A stretch of 64,000 bases of DNA from Armatimonadota bacterium (GTDB lineage: Bacteria > Armatimonadota > Zipacnadia > Zipacnadales > JABUFB01), in contig JABUFB010000003.1 of assembly GCA_013314775.1 (NCBI GenBank), forward strand, positions 1 to 64,000. Reading direction: 5' to 3'. The position numbers and the translations under genes are program-made. This document shows, piece by piece, positions 53,592-61,364 of the stretch. How positions within the stretch are numbered: position 1 is the first letter of the stretch; every line of letters begins with the position of its first letter. The notes beneath the pieces were generated by a model that saw only the letters and a program-made list of their open reading frames with translations, was not told where the DNA came from and ran no database searches.

Positions 53592-54569
53592 ATGGTGGAG
53601 ATCAAGGCCGCTTTCATCGGGGCCGGAGGCAATGCGCAGGGGCACATGCAGCGCTTTGCAGAGGTCGAGGGAACCCGCATCGTCGCGGTCTGCGACATCA
53701 ACGAGGCTCTGGCAAGCGAGGTGGGCGCCAGGTTCAACGCCCCCGCCTATAGCGATCATCACGCGATGCTCGATGAGATCGACGCCGACGCGGTCTACGT
53801 GAGCGTGCCGCCTTTCGCCCACACGGATGCAGAGATTCTCGCGGCGCAGAAGGGTTGCGCGGTGTTCGTAGAAAAGCCCGTCTGCCTGGACATGGACAAA
53901 GGTCTCGAGATACTCGAGGCCATCGAGTCCAATCATGTGCTGTCCTGCGTGGGATTTCAGTTGCGTCTGCTGGACCCGGTGAACCGGGCGAAGAAGTGGC
54001 TGTCGGACCGCACCATTGCGATGGTCTCCTCCCACCGCTGGGGTGGGCTGCCCGGGACCCCGTGGTGGCGGGTCATGTCTCGCTCCGGTGGCCAGCTTGT
54101 GGAGCAGACTGTGCACCAGGTAGACGCAATTCGCTACGTCACCGGGGACGAGGTGGCGGAGGTATACGCCCAGTATGCCCTGCGCACTATGGGTGACGTG
54201 GAGAATCTGGACATCCCGGATTCCCAGGCGGTCTTGTTCAAGTTCAAGTCGGGCATGCTGGGCACTCTGAGCACCAGCCCGATGATGACCAAAGGCGGGG
54301 GGAAGAGCGACGTGGTGTTCCTCCTGCGCGACCAGATCCTGACCCTCGGCTTCGGTGGGAATTCTCTGGCGCCCGAGACCGACGAGTGGCTCTGCGCGCC
54401 GCCGGAACCCGCGCCGAACATCGATGAGGTGTTCGCGCAGGCAATCCGTGCCGGGGATCAGTCGCTGCTTCCGTGCTCCTATCGCGAGGGCCTGATGAGC
54501 ACCGACGTGGTGCTTACGGCCAACCGCTCGGCGATTTCAGGCAAGCCTGAAAAGCCCGTGCTGGCCTAA
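53592..54569 (+). CDS. Gfo/Idh/MocA-family NAD(P)-dependent oxidoreductase
   Basis: A 325-residue oxidoreductase. KAAFIGAGGNAQGHMQRF is the Rossmann dinucleotide loop, followed by VAVCDINEA, YVSVPPFAHTD and VFVEKPVCLDM with the family EKP motif. The catalytic domain continues with GGQLVEQTVHQVDAIRYVTG, where the His is typical of the active site. The substrate is probably a sugar, sugar acid or cyclitol. GAGGAA lies just before the ATG. The frame is open upstream, opposite the S55 gene, but homologous sequence begins here. Confidence 0.88.
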   Translation: MVEIKAAFIGAGGNAQGHMQRFAEVEGTRIVAVCDINEALASEVGARFNAPAYSDHHAMLDEIDADAVYVSVPPFAHTDAEILAAQKGCAVFVEKPVCLDMDKGLEILEAIESNHVLSCVGFQLRLLDPVNRAKKWLSDRTIAMVSSHRWGGLPGTPWWRVMSRSGGQLVEQTVHQVDAIRYVTGDEVAEVYAQYALRTMGDVENLDIPDSQAVLFKFKSGMLGTLSTSPMMTKGGGKSDVVFLLRDQILTLGFGGNSLAPETDEWLCAPPEPAPNIDEVFAQAIRAGDQSLLPCSYREGLMSTDVVLTANRSAISGKPEKPVLA

Positions 54570-54639
54570 GGCGCGAGCTTTCGTTTCCCCGGAAATGCGG
54601 CCGGATGGGGGCGGGGACAGCGTCGCGTGGGTGCGCCTC

Positions 54640-54849
54640 CCATCGATCCGCGTCGGCCGCCCGTCCCGGTCGGCAATCTCCGCGGCCTTCGCGTCCCTCA
54701 GGACGCCCGGCCGAAGGCCTCTAGACCCGGGTTTGAACCCGGGGCACCGACGACCAACGGCCTGTCGAGCGAGACGCTCGACCTAAGCGGATGGGTGGGA
54801 TGCCCGCCCCACCAGGCGAAAGACGACGGCTGTCAGGCAGGGTTGCCTG
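54640..54849. repeat. Composite hairpin element and companions
   Basis: The gap 54570-54893 is filled with hairpins: GCGTCC-CTCA-GGACGC (54691-54706), GGCC-GAA-GGCC (54709-54719), CCCGGGTTTGAACCCGGG (54726-54743), GTCGAGCG-AGA-CGCTCGAC (54764-54782) followed by CTAAGCGG, GGTGGG/CCCACC (54794-54813) and CAGGCA/TGCCTG (54834-54849) followed by TCCCACGAG. An imperfect GTCGGCCGCCCGTCCCGGTC motif lies at 54652. No gene is visible. Confidence 0.75.
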
Positions 54850-54893
54850 TCCCACGAGCCATCTGCGGCGTTGCGCGGCGTCAACCCGCCCTC

Positions 54894-55640
54894 CTAGCCA
54901 TACATCTTCAGCACTTTTTCCCGCACCCGCTCGAACCGGTTTTCGCCTCCTGCCACAATCCGCTCAACCGCCTCCAGCCGGGCCTCGTATTCGGTCTCGG
55001 TTGCCCCAAGTCGCTCGAACATTACCGATCGGCCCAGTCGCGCGATGGTGTCCGACGCCTCATCCCACTTGAAGGCCATCCGGTGCCCGCTCCCGGTGCT
55101 CTCGTGGAGTGTCGCCACTCGCCTGCGCGCGCCTCGCACATGCACGAAGAGCACGAGGTCCAGCATGTTGAAGTGGTCCAGCGGGGCCTGCAGCGGGGGA
55201 GAGGTGAGGATCTCCCGGGTCTCGTCCAGCGTGTCGGCGTGCAGGCAGGATGCGGCCCGATTGCCTCGAGGGATCAGCGCCAGGAACTCGGCCACTTGTC
55301 GCCCCCAGATGTATCCGTACCAGTGTCCGGGGCCGATCTCGTGGGCGAGATAGCAGTTGGGGCCATCGTCATCGACGATGTGGGGGTCTGTGACCGTGAC
55401 GATCTCCTCGCCCGGGGGAAGCAGACACAGCAGATTCGCCAGGACCGTACTCTTCCCGGCTCCCCCGGGCCGGGCGGCGACGATGAAAGACGCCCCGTGG
55501 GCAATGGCGGTCCAGCAGTGTGCCACCAGCTCGGGGGTCATCGTCCCTGCGGCGATGAGGTCTACGAAGCTGAGGGTCCGGCCACCGCGCTGGTTGAGGC
55601 CCTCGATTTCGCGCAGGTTCTTTTCTTGAAGCGGGTTCAT
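54894..55640 (-). CDS. Solitary VirB11/TadA-like P-loop ATPase
   Basis: A 248-residue protein with Walker A at 56-65 (ARPGGAGKST), a VTVTDPHIVDDDG segment resembling the Asp box, and SCLHADTLDETREIL resembling the His box of secretion ATPases of the VirB11/TadA/PilT group. The N-terminal domain of those ATPases is short or missing here. GGGAGTGAG precedes the ATG. No pilus or secretion genes are nearby, so it may serve another ATP-driven role such as a nucleotide-sensing or docking function. Confidence 0.6.
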   Translation of the reverse strand: MNPLQEKNLREIEGLNQRGGRTLSFVDLIAAGTMTPELVAHCWTAIAHGASFIVAARPGGAGKSTVLANLLCLLPPGEEIVTVTDPHIVDDDGPNCYLAHEIGPGHWYGYIWGRQVAEFLALIPRGNRAASCLHADTLDETREILTSPPLQAPLDHFNMLDLVLFVHVRGARRRVATLHESTGSGHRMAFKWDEASDTIARLGRSVMFERLGATETEYEARLEAVERIVAGGENRFERVREKVLKMYG

Positions 55641-55712
55641 GTCTCACTCCCTGTGCTTACTGGTCTCGCCGGTCTTCCACGCCGGCTCTGGAAAGGGTAA
55701 ACTGGGGCCACG

Positions 55713-56360
55713 ATGCCCGAGACCATCAGAGCAATTCTCTTCGACCTGGACAACACCCTCTACGACGCCGAAGCCGGGCTGCAGGACGAGGGCGACCGCC
55801 GCATCACGCGCTGGATCATGGAGCAGCTTGGACTACCCCATGATGAAGCAGACGAACTGCGCCTGCGCACCTGGAAGCAGTACGGCACTACCGCCAGCGG
55901 GCTCCAGGCGGAATACGGGATAGACGCACGGGGCCTGTATGCGGCGACGATCAGCCAGATCGAACCCGCCGAGTACCTGGACCCGTGGCCCGAACTTGCA
56001 GCGATGCTTGCCGCCCTGCCGGTCTCGCGACATGTATTCACCAATGCAACCGAGGTCTATGCCTGGAAGGTTCTGGCGGCACTGAGCGTAAGTGATCTGT
56101 TCGAGAGAGTCTTCGGCATCGAGTACTGCGAGTACCTGTGTAAGCCGAACCGGGCATCCTACGAGCGCATTCTGGAGGACCTAGGGGTTCCCGCCTGTCA
56201 GGTCGCTTTCGTGGAAGATAACCCGGGCAACCTGACGCCCGCGCTTGACCTGGGAATGGTGACTGTGCTGGTGGGCCGGCGGCCGGGCGAGGCAGACCTG
56301 CGCATCGACTCGATCCTCCATCTCGGGCGGGCCCTCTCCGCCGCAGGCCTCACACCCTGA
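55713..56360 (+). CDS. HAD-family hydrolase, pyrimidine 5'-nucleotidase-like
   Basis: The 215-residue product has the HAD motif I FDLDNTLYD (Asp11 nucleophile, Asp13), motif II with HVFTNAT, motif III Lys in CKPNRASYERIL and motif IV VEDNPGNL. Cap-domain helices (about 20-85) match the SDT1/pyrimidine 5'-nucleotidase type. It dephosphorylates a small phosphate ester, probably a nucleotide. The ribosome binding site is weak. It is divergent from the ATPase gene, 72 bp away. Confidence 0.82.
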   Translation: MPETIRAILFDLDNTLYDAEAGLQDEGDRRITRWIMEQLGLPHDEADELRLRTWKQYGTTASGLQAEYGIDARGLYAATISQIEPAEYLDPWPELAAMLAALPVSRHVFTNATEVYAWKVLAALSVSDLFERVFGIEYCEYLCKPNRASYERILEDLGVPACQVAFVEDNPGNLTPALDLGMVTVLVGRRPGEADLRIDSILHLGRALSAAGLTP

Positions 56361-56436
56361 GCGCGCCCTCACGCGAACATCCCGCGGCCTGTCTGCGTCC
56401 AATAGGCTATCCCGCCGGTCCACCTGGAGGAAGCCC

Positions 56437-57396
56437 ATGTATCGCATCTCCTTCGTTTTCGTGCAGATCGCAGCGGCGGTGACGCTGGCTTTCGCCGTGC
56501 CCTGTTCATGCATCGCCCAGCCTGCCCAGGGCCGACCCCGGCCTCAACAGGCGCAGGCACGGCCTCAGCCTCCTTCGGATGTCGAGGTTGTCCGCGACGT
56601 GACGTATCTCACCGTGGACGGCCGCGCTTTGCGGTTGAACATCGCGCGCCCGAAAACCCCGCCCGCCGATCCGATGCCGGTGATTGTCTTCATCCACGGG
56701 GGCGCCTGGCGCTCGGGGAACGCCGACCCATCTCGCAACTACCCTTTAGCCCAGAGGGGATATTTCACCGCCAGCATCGAGTACCGGCTGTCCCAGGAAG
56801 CGCTGTTCCCGGCTCAGATCCACGACTGCAAAGCGGCGATCCGCTGGATCCGCAAGTACGCGAGGGAACTCAACGTCGACCCCAATCGCATCGGCGTGTG
56901 GGGCTCGTCAGCAGGCGGGCACCTGGTGGCCTTGCTGGGAACGTCGATTGGTGTGCAGGCGCTGGAGGGCCCGGGGAACGAGGGCTTCAGCAGCGCGGTT
57001 CAGTGTGTGGTGGACATGTTCGGCCCATCCGACCTCCCGGCCCTCCTGGGCAAGCCCAGCAATATCGACCGTACCCGCCCCGACTGCCCGGAAGCTCAGC
57101 TCATCGGCGGGCTCATCGCCGACAACCTGGAGAAGGCCCGCGCAGCCAGCCCAGTGACGTACGTGGACGGCAATGAGCCGCCGTTCCTGATTCTGCACGG
57201 CACCGAGGACCCCACGGTTCCCTTCAACCAGTCCGAGATACTGGACGAGGCTCTGCGGAAAGTGGGTGCGGATGTGACCTTCGTTCCCGTCAAAGGCGCG
57301 GGGCATGGGTTCTTCGGCCCGACCATCCAACCGGGCACCGCCGAGATCGACAAGATGATCGCGGAGTTCTTCGACCGCCACTTGTCCAGGCGGTAG
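56437..57396 (+). CDS. Secreted esterase (BD-FAE/lipase-like alpha/beta hydrolase)
   Basis: A 319-residue hydrolase with a signal peptide (about 1-27). The oxyanion loop is VFIHGGAW (about 85-91), the nucleophile Ser158 is in GSSAGG, the Asp is in GTEDPTVPF and the His in GAGHGFF. This is the arrangement of the BD-FAE/carboxylesterase family that removes acetyl or feruloyl groups from plant polysaccharide. A Pro/Gln-rich stretch (about 28-48) links leader and body. GGAGG precedes the ATG. Confidence 0.85.
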   Translation: MYRISFVFVQIAAAVTLAFAVPCSCIAQPAQGRPRPQQAQARPQPPSDVEVVRDVTYLTVDGRALRLNIARPKTPPADPMPVIVFIHGGAWRSGNADPSRNYPLAQRGYFTASIEYRLSQEALFPAQIHDCKAAIRWIRKYARELNVDPNRIGVWGSSAGGHLVALLGTSIGVQALEGPGNEGFSSAVQCVVDMFGPSDLPALLGKPSNIDRTRPDCPEAQLIGGLIADNLEKARAASPVTYVDGNEPPFLILHGTEDPTVPFNQSEILDEALRKVGADVTFVPVKGAGHGFFGPTIQPGTAEIDKMIAEFFDRHLSRR

Positions 57397-57408
57397 CGGC
57401 GGAAGCTC

Positions 57409-57526
57409 TGACGGGTCGGGCCAGGTCGCGACCGGCGAAACACACACCCTGGTGGGGTGTCAAAACCGGGGAGACAAAGCACTCGCGGTTCATGCCGCGA
57501 AACCATGGCACGGAGGTTGGAGCTTG
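57409..57526 (+). promoter_or_regulatory. Structured leader, weakly resembling a c-di-GMP-I (GEMM) riboswitch
   Basis: The leader has three potential hairpins: ACACCC/GGGTGT (near 57446-57460), CGCGG-TTCATG-CCGCG (57484-57499) and AACC/GGTT (57500-57519), the last containing the ribosome binding site. Between the first two lies GGGGAGACAAAGC, similar to the GGGACGCAAAGC core of GEMM RNAs, and ACCATGGCACGGAGG resembles their 3' part. The match is partial and this is speculative. Confidence 0.25.
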
Positions 57527-58492
57527 ATGCGCAGCATAGTCGTCGTAGCCCTGAGCCTGCTGTCGATCCTGGCGCTCCCGGAGATGGGATTGTGTGAAGA
57601 CTACGTGATCCTCGCGAATAAGGTCGCGGCAAAGATCACTTCCCCCGGGCCCTTCAACAGCATTTTCGAGCGAGTGTCGTATATCGACAAGCAGGTGTCG
57701 CAGGCCATTTCGGTGGAGGATGTTGGTCGCCCGAAGATGTACGTGGTAGGCGGCCCGGAACCGGCAATTTACATCGGAAAGACCCTGCTAACCAAGGTGT
57801 ACCCCTCGGACGTGGCCGGCCGGGGCATGAGCCAGATGGACCTGGCGAGGGCGTGGAAGGCCAACTTCGAGCGGCTCTTCCCCCTGGCCGAGCCCTGCAT
57901 CCGCATGGGCAAAGGCAAGCCCGTCGCCACCGGGCCGGTCACCAACTACACGCCACCGGCAAAGCCGAAGGTTGTTGAGATCCCGACTCGGGATTGGGCG
58001 ATGGTCGCCGTCGTGCTGGATCACCTGCTTCTCACGCGCGCCTGCAGTGACGAACTTTTCGACAAGGAACTGCCCAATCTCGTCGCCACGCTCTACGATG
58101 ACATTCTGCAGGGCGTTGTGAACCAGGCGCAGGGCAAAGTTGTTTCCGTGCCCCCCCACGCGCCCGGCAATTGCCCGGAAGGTGGACAGTGCCCCGGTTG
58201 CCGCAAGGCCAAGCAGGAGGCTATCGCCCGGCCTATCGTGGACCCGGCGGGCGTGGCCATCGTCCCTGTGACGAAGCTGGAAGACATCCCGTCAACTGCC
58301 AGGCGCCGCATTGAATCGGGTTTGAAGCTGATGCACAGTGTGGATGACGCCCGCTATAAAGCCGACCGCGTCATGGTTGCCCGGACCGTGTTCGATGTGA
58401 CGCGCAAGGCCATCGGCGAGTCTCCGGCGCAGCCTGTGGCCGCGTCAGCCTGCCCCGCGCCGGCCCCGACAGCGCCTCCCGCTGACAACTGA
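57527..58492 (+). CDS. Uncharacterised exported protein
   Basis: ATG 57527, behind GGAG, gives 321 residues with a signal peptide (about 1-23). The body is mixed alpha/beta. A small NCPEGGQCPGC cluster near residue 218 contains three cysteines (CX5-type spacing then CxxC) and may form a metal site or disulfides. The end is Pro/Ala-rich. I recognise no family. It carries a strong terminator 26 bases after its stop and a structured leader, suggesting transcription as a single unit. Confidence 0.65.
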   Translation: MRSIVVVALSLLSILALPEMGLCEDYVILANKVAAKITSPGPFNSIFERVSYIDKQVSQAISVEDVGRPKMYVVGGPEPAIYIGKTLLTKVYPSDVAGRGMSQMDLARAWKANFERLFPLAEPCIRMGKGKPVATGPVTNYTPPAKPKVVEIPTRDWAMVAVVLDHLLLTRACSDELFDKELPNLVATLYDDILQGVVNQAQGKVVSVPPHAPGNCPEGGQCPGCRKAKQEAIARPIVDPAGVAIVPVTKLEDIPSTARRRIESGLKLMHSVDDARYKADRVMVARTVFDVTRKAIGESPAQPVAASACPAPAPTAPPADN

Positions 58493-58518
58493 AGTCCGTC
58501 ACTGACCCTGCTCAAGAC

Positions 58519-58551
58519 AAAGACCGGGCGGAGATGTCCGCCCGGTCTTTT
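58519..58551. terminator. Strong bidirectional terminator
   Basis: AAAGACCGGGCGGA-GATG-TCCGCCCGGTCTTTT is a near-perfect 14-bp stem with A and T tracts on both sides. It serves the plus-strand gene ending at 58492 and the minus-strand flgM-like gene ending at 58576. Confidence 0.92.
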
Positions 58552-58575
58552 CACTGCAACATTATCCGTGGGAGC

Positions 58576-58875
58576 CTACGGGCCGCCTTCGATGATCCTG
58601 TCCGCGATAAGGTCGGCATTCACCTCGAAGGTTCCGTCCGCGATCTTCTGTCTCAACTCTGCGACCTTGTCCTCGCGCACATCAGGGGTGGCCGCAAGCG
58701 CTTTTTGAGCGACGCAGAAGTCCCGCGCGATTTGGCTCAGACTCGCCTCATCGGCCCCTGCGGCAACCGGCCCCACACTTGGCCCCGCTCCAGTCGGGCC
58801 TTCGGTAGGGCGAACCGATACCTTCCCCGCAGCAACACCGCCACCCGCAGCCACCATGCTCGTCTCAATCTTCAT
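58576..58875 (-). CDS. FlgM-like anti-sigma-28 factor
   Basis: The 99-residue product has a low-complexity Gly/Ala/Pro N-terminal half and the FlgM C-terminal motif: DVREDKVAELRQKIADGTFE followed by VNADLIADRII. FlgM binds the flagellar sigma factor FliA and holds it until the hook is complete. ATG 58875 is chosen because AAGGCG lies seven bases upstream. No flagellar gene is in the window. It lies 127 bp downstream of the RseB-like gene on the same strand and may follow the ECF operon. Confidence 0.8.
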   Translation of the reverse strand: MKIETSMVAAGGGVAAGKVSVRPTEGPTGAGPSVGPVAAGADEASLSQIARDFCVAQKALAATPDVREDKVAELRQKIADGTFEVNADLIADRIIEGGP

Positions 58876-59002
58876 CAGATCGCCTTGCACCTCCAGTCAG
58901 CCCCCGCGGGCCTCTCTAACTCCTCTATCGGCCCGCCCTCTGCGCGCCTTTAGCGATCCCGCCGCCTGTCTGCAGGCCGGATGCACCAGATGGTGTAACA
59001 AA

Positions 59003-60013
59003 TCAGGGGCGCACGGAATCGACTATCTTCTGCCGCTCCTGGGACGAGAGCCGCCCTACGAGCAGGAACGAGTAGTCGCCGGCTTCCCAGTAGGTTGTTT
59101 CCGGCATGGGACCAGGTCGCACCTTGAGGCGCTGTGACTGAAAGATTGAGAAGCTGTCCACACCGTTGAGATAGCGAAGCCACAGGGCGCTGCGCCCACC
59201 GCGCACGGTGATGCCCACGTCACTTCGGTGGAATGTGTATCCAGGCGGCACGTAACCGGGGAGCACCGCCTTGAAACCGATGCGCTTCTCGGCTTCTGCC
59301 AGAGACATGCGTTCTGCCGCGGGGATCTTCCACACCTTGACGCCCTTGGGGGGGATGAAGGAGAACGCCCCGGGCGGTGTTGATGGCGAATAGTCGATGC
59401 TGGTCACAGTCCAGCGGGTGGTGAGACGCCCGGCGGAGTCGTAGCGTTCCCAGCGCAACTCAACGTGGGTCTTCTCATCGATCCAGACCTGCTTGCGCGT
59501 GACCTTGTCGCCCTGGGGGCGGATGCTGACCACATCGCAAGGCCGGCCTGCGACTGTCGCGATGCCCAGGTAGGTCACGTGCAGGCTGTCGCTTACGAGG
59601 TCAAGTTGCTCAAGCTTCACCCTCTGGACTTCGGACGGCGGGCGCAGTTTGCGCTGGTGCACCAGCCGAGCCCGCGGGTGGAACTCCCACTCTGTCGTCC
59701 CATCACTGATGATCAGGCGGCCCACAAGGTAGGGGGGCGCGATGACCTCGGTACGGTGTCTGTTGGCGTCGTCCTTCAGGATTCGCTGGACGACCGTCTG
59801 GCCGGGTGCTCCGCCCTCCCTGGAGACGATCTCCACCCGCGCCTCGTAGCGCACCTTTCCATCTGCCTTGATCGCTTGCCGGAGAAGGTCAAGGGGGTTC
59901 TCCGCGCAGGCCGGCGCGGCGCAGAGCACGCCAAACGCAGTAAGCCCAGCAGCGAGAAGAACCGCGGAGAGTTGACTGATGAACCGGGACTGCACATTCA
60001 CTGGGGATTTCAT
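59003..60013 (-). CDS. RseB/MucB-like exported regulator (lipoprotein-sorting fold)
   Basis: A 336-residue exported protein: signal peptide (about 1-37) then an N-terminal LolA/LolB-like beta fold (about 45-215, YEARVEIVSREG, LIISDGTTEWEFHP) and a second domain of about 90 residues, as in RseB/MucB proteins that bind lipid or lipopolysaccharide and regulate release of an ECF sigma factor. It follows the anti-sigma gene by 52 bp on the same strand, which supports the role. It could also be a sporulation-type outer-membrane lipoprotein-sorting protein. Confidence 0.75.
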   Translation of the reverse strand: MKSPVNVQSRFISQLSAVLLAAGLTAFGVLCAAPACAENPLDLLRQAIKADGKVRYEARVEIVSREGGAPGQTVVQRILKDDANRHRTEVIAPPYLVGRLIISDGTTEWEFHPRARLVHQRKLRPPSEVQRVKLEQLDLVSDSLHVTYLGIATVAGRPCDVVSIRPQGDKVTRKQVWIDEKTHVELRWERYDSAGRLTTRWTVTSIDYSPSTPPGAFSFIPPKGVKVWKIPAAERMSLAEAEKRIGFKAVLPGYVPPGYTFHRSDVGITVRGGRSALWLRYLNGVDSFSIFQSQRLKVRPGPMPETTYWEAGDYSFLLVGRLSSQERQKIVDSVRP

Positions 60014-60065
60014 GACTAAAGGGGCCGGGTCTTGCCGGTCCCGGCCCAGAACGCCTCCTGGGGCA

Positions 60066-60632
60066 TCAATAGCTGACAAGACGCATGCCCTCGTCCTCGG
60101 GTACCGGCTGGACGCTGTCGCTGGTCTGATGGCGCCGCACGAGCTCCTGAACGAACTCAGCATCGCCCTGGATCGCGCTGCCGCCTTCAGCAACGGTCAC
60201 TGTTTCATGAGCCGGTGTTCCTGAATTGCTGCGCTCGTACATGACCAGCATCCCCGCAGACGCAAGCATGAGAACCAGGGCAGCCACGGAGACCGCCTGG
60301 CGCAGCGGGATCACGGGATCGGGCGCGCGCAGGGCGCCGAACAGTCTCTCAAACCACCCCGAGTGGGCGGGAACACTCTCGCGCTCCACGCGCTTCATTA
60401 CCATGGAAGCGAAATCATCCGGGGCGGCCTCCTGGCCCACCGACCCTAGAAGCCCCTGGACAGCCTCCATCTCGCGCACATACTCGGCGCAATCAGCGCA
60501 CTTGAGCGTGTGGGCAGCCAGTAGCTCCGCCTCTGCCGCGGTGCGCTCCTGCTTCCGAGTTGTGGCGGCCAGATACCTGCATTCTGCACACTTCATGTTT
60601 CTCATCCCCGAACGGCGGTCACGGCGAATCAC
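60066..60632 (-). CDS. Zinc-finger anti-sigma factor with membrane anchor
   Basis: The 188-residue product has a zf-HC2 type motif: CAEC near residue 14, then HTLKCADC (about 41-48). A membrane helix follows at about 110-131 (VSVAALVLMLASAGMLVMY) with a periplasmic tail of about 55 residues. Such proteins bind an ECF sigma factor in the cytoplasm. The start overlaps the sigma gene end by 4 bp (GTGA), which suggests coupled translation; ATG 60605 is an alternative. Confidence 0.85.
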   Translation of the reverse strand: MIRRDRRSGMRNMKCAECRYLAATTRKQERTAAEAELLAAHTLKCADCAEYVREMEAVQGLLGSVGQEAAPDDFASMVMKRVERESVPAHSGWFERLFGALRAPDPVIPLRQAVSVAALVLMLASAGMLVMYERSNSGTPAHETVTVAEGGSAIQGDAEFVQELVRRHQTSDSVQPVPEDEGMRLVSY

Positions 60633-61231
60633 AGGAGCTGACGCTCCTCGAGAAGCTCTTTCAGCTGGTTGCGTGCATTGAACAGACGGCTTTTCACGGT
60701 ACCAAGCGGACAGCCCAGGATATCTGCGATCTCCTGGTAGCTCATGCCCTGCAAATCATACATCACCAGTACGGGCCTGAGTTTGGGCGAGATCCGGGCC
60801 ACAGCTTCGAGTACTTCGCGGCGCACATCCGCGCTCTCGGCAAGTTCCGCGGGCCCGCGGCGCTCATCAGGCAGCTGTCTGCCGATTTCGCCGTCATCCG
60901 TGTCCACAGGCGCGTCTAGGGAGATATTGCCGTCATCCCGGCGCTGCCTGCGGCGAACTGAATCGATAACCAGATTGCTCGCGATACGGTAGAGCCATGT
61001 CTGGAAACTGGATGCCCCACGGAAATTACCCAGGGACTGATATGCCCGCACGAAGGTGTCTTGAGCGATGTCCGCGGCCTCATCCGGGTCGTGGCACATG
61101 CGTAAGACGTAAGTATAGATGCGGTCCTTGTAAAGGTCGACCAGGCTCGCGAACGCCTTCGAATCGCCCTGCCGTGCTCTCTCGACGAGTGCAGCGGTCT
61201 GGTAAGCCTGGTTTTCGGCCGTGTTCGTCAT
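60629..61231 (-). CDS. ECF RNA polymerase sigma factor
   Basis: The 200-residue product has region 2 with DPDEAADIAQDTFVRAYQSL and FQTWLYRIASNLVIDSVRRR, and region 4 with LRPVLVMYDLQGMSYQEIAD and LGCPLGTVKSRLFNAR. It directs RNA polymerase to extracytoplasmic-stress promoters and is held inactive by the anti-sigma factor overlapping its end. Together with the RseB-like gene this is a standard envelope-stress operon. The gene is named rpoE-like only by family. Confidence 0.93.
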   Translation of the reverse strand: MTNTAENQAYQTAALVERARQGDSKAFASLVDLYKDRIYTYVLRMCHDPDEAADIAQDTFVRAYQSLGNFRGASSFQTWLYRIASNLVIDSVRRRQRRDDGNISLDAPVDTDDGEIGRQLPDERRGPAELAESADVRREVLEAVARISPKLRPVLVMYDLQGMSYQEIADILGCPLGTVKSRLFNARNQLKELLEERQLL

Positions 61232-61364
61232 CGTAGACGCTGCCTGGAGTCGAAGGTTCAGTCAGCCGCAACTACTATGGGGGATAGCATTTTCATTCGT
61301 TTCAGATGGATCCGGGTACCCCTGCGCAGGCCCCCTTGTCGGCCGCGCATCTGCGTTCCAGCAG

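Noticed and set aside
61232-61270. ECF-type promoter (GAACC, 16 bases, GTCTAC) just before the sigma gene
   Set aside because: The -10 ends three bases before the assigned ATG, leaving no leader. It cannot drive this start, and the match may be chance.
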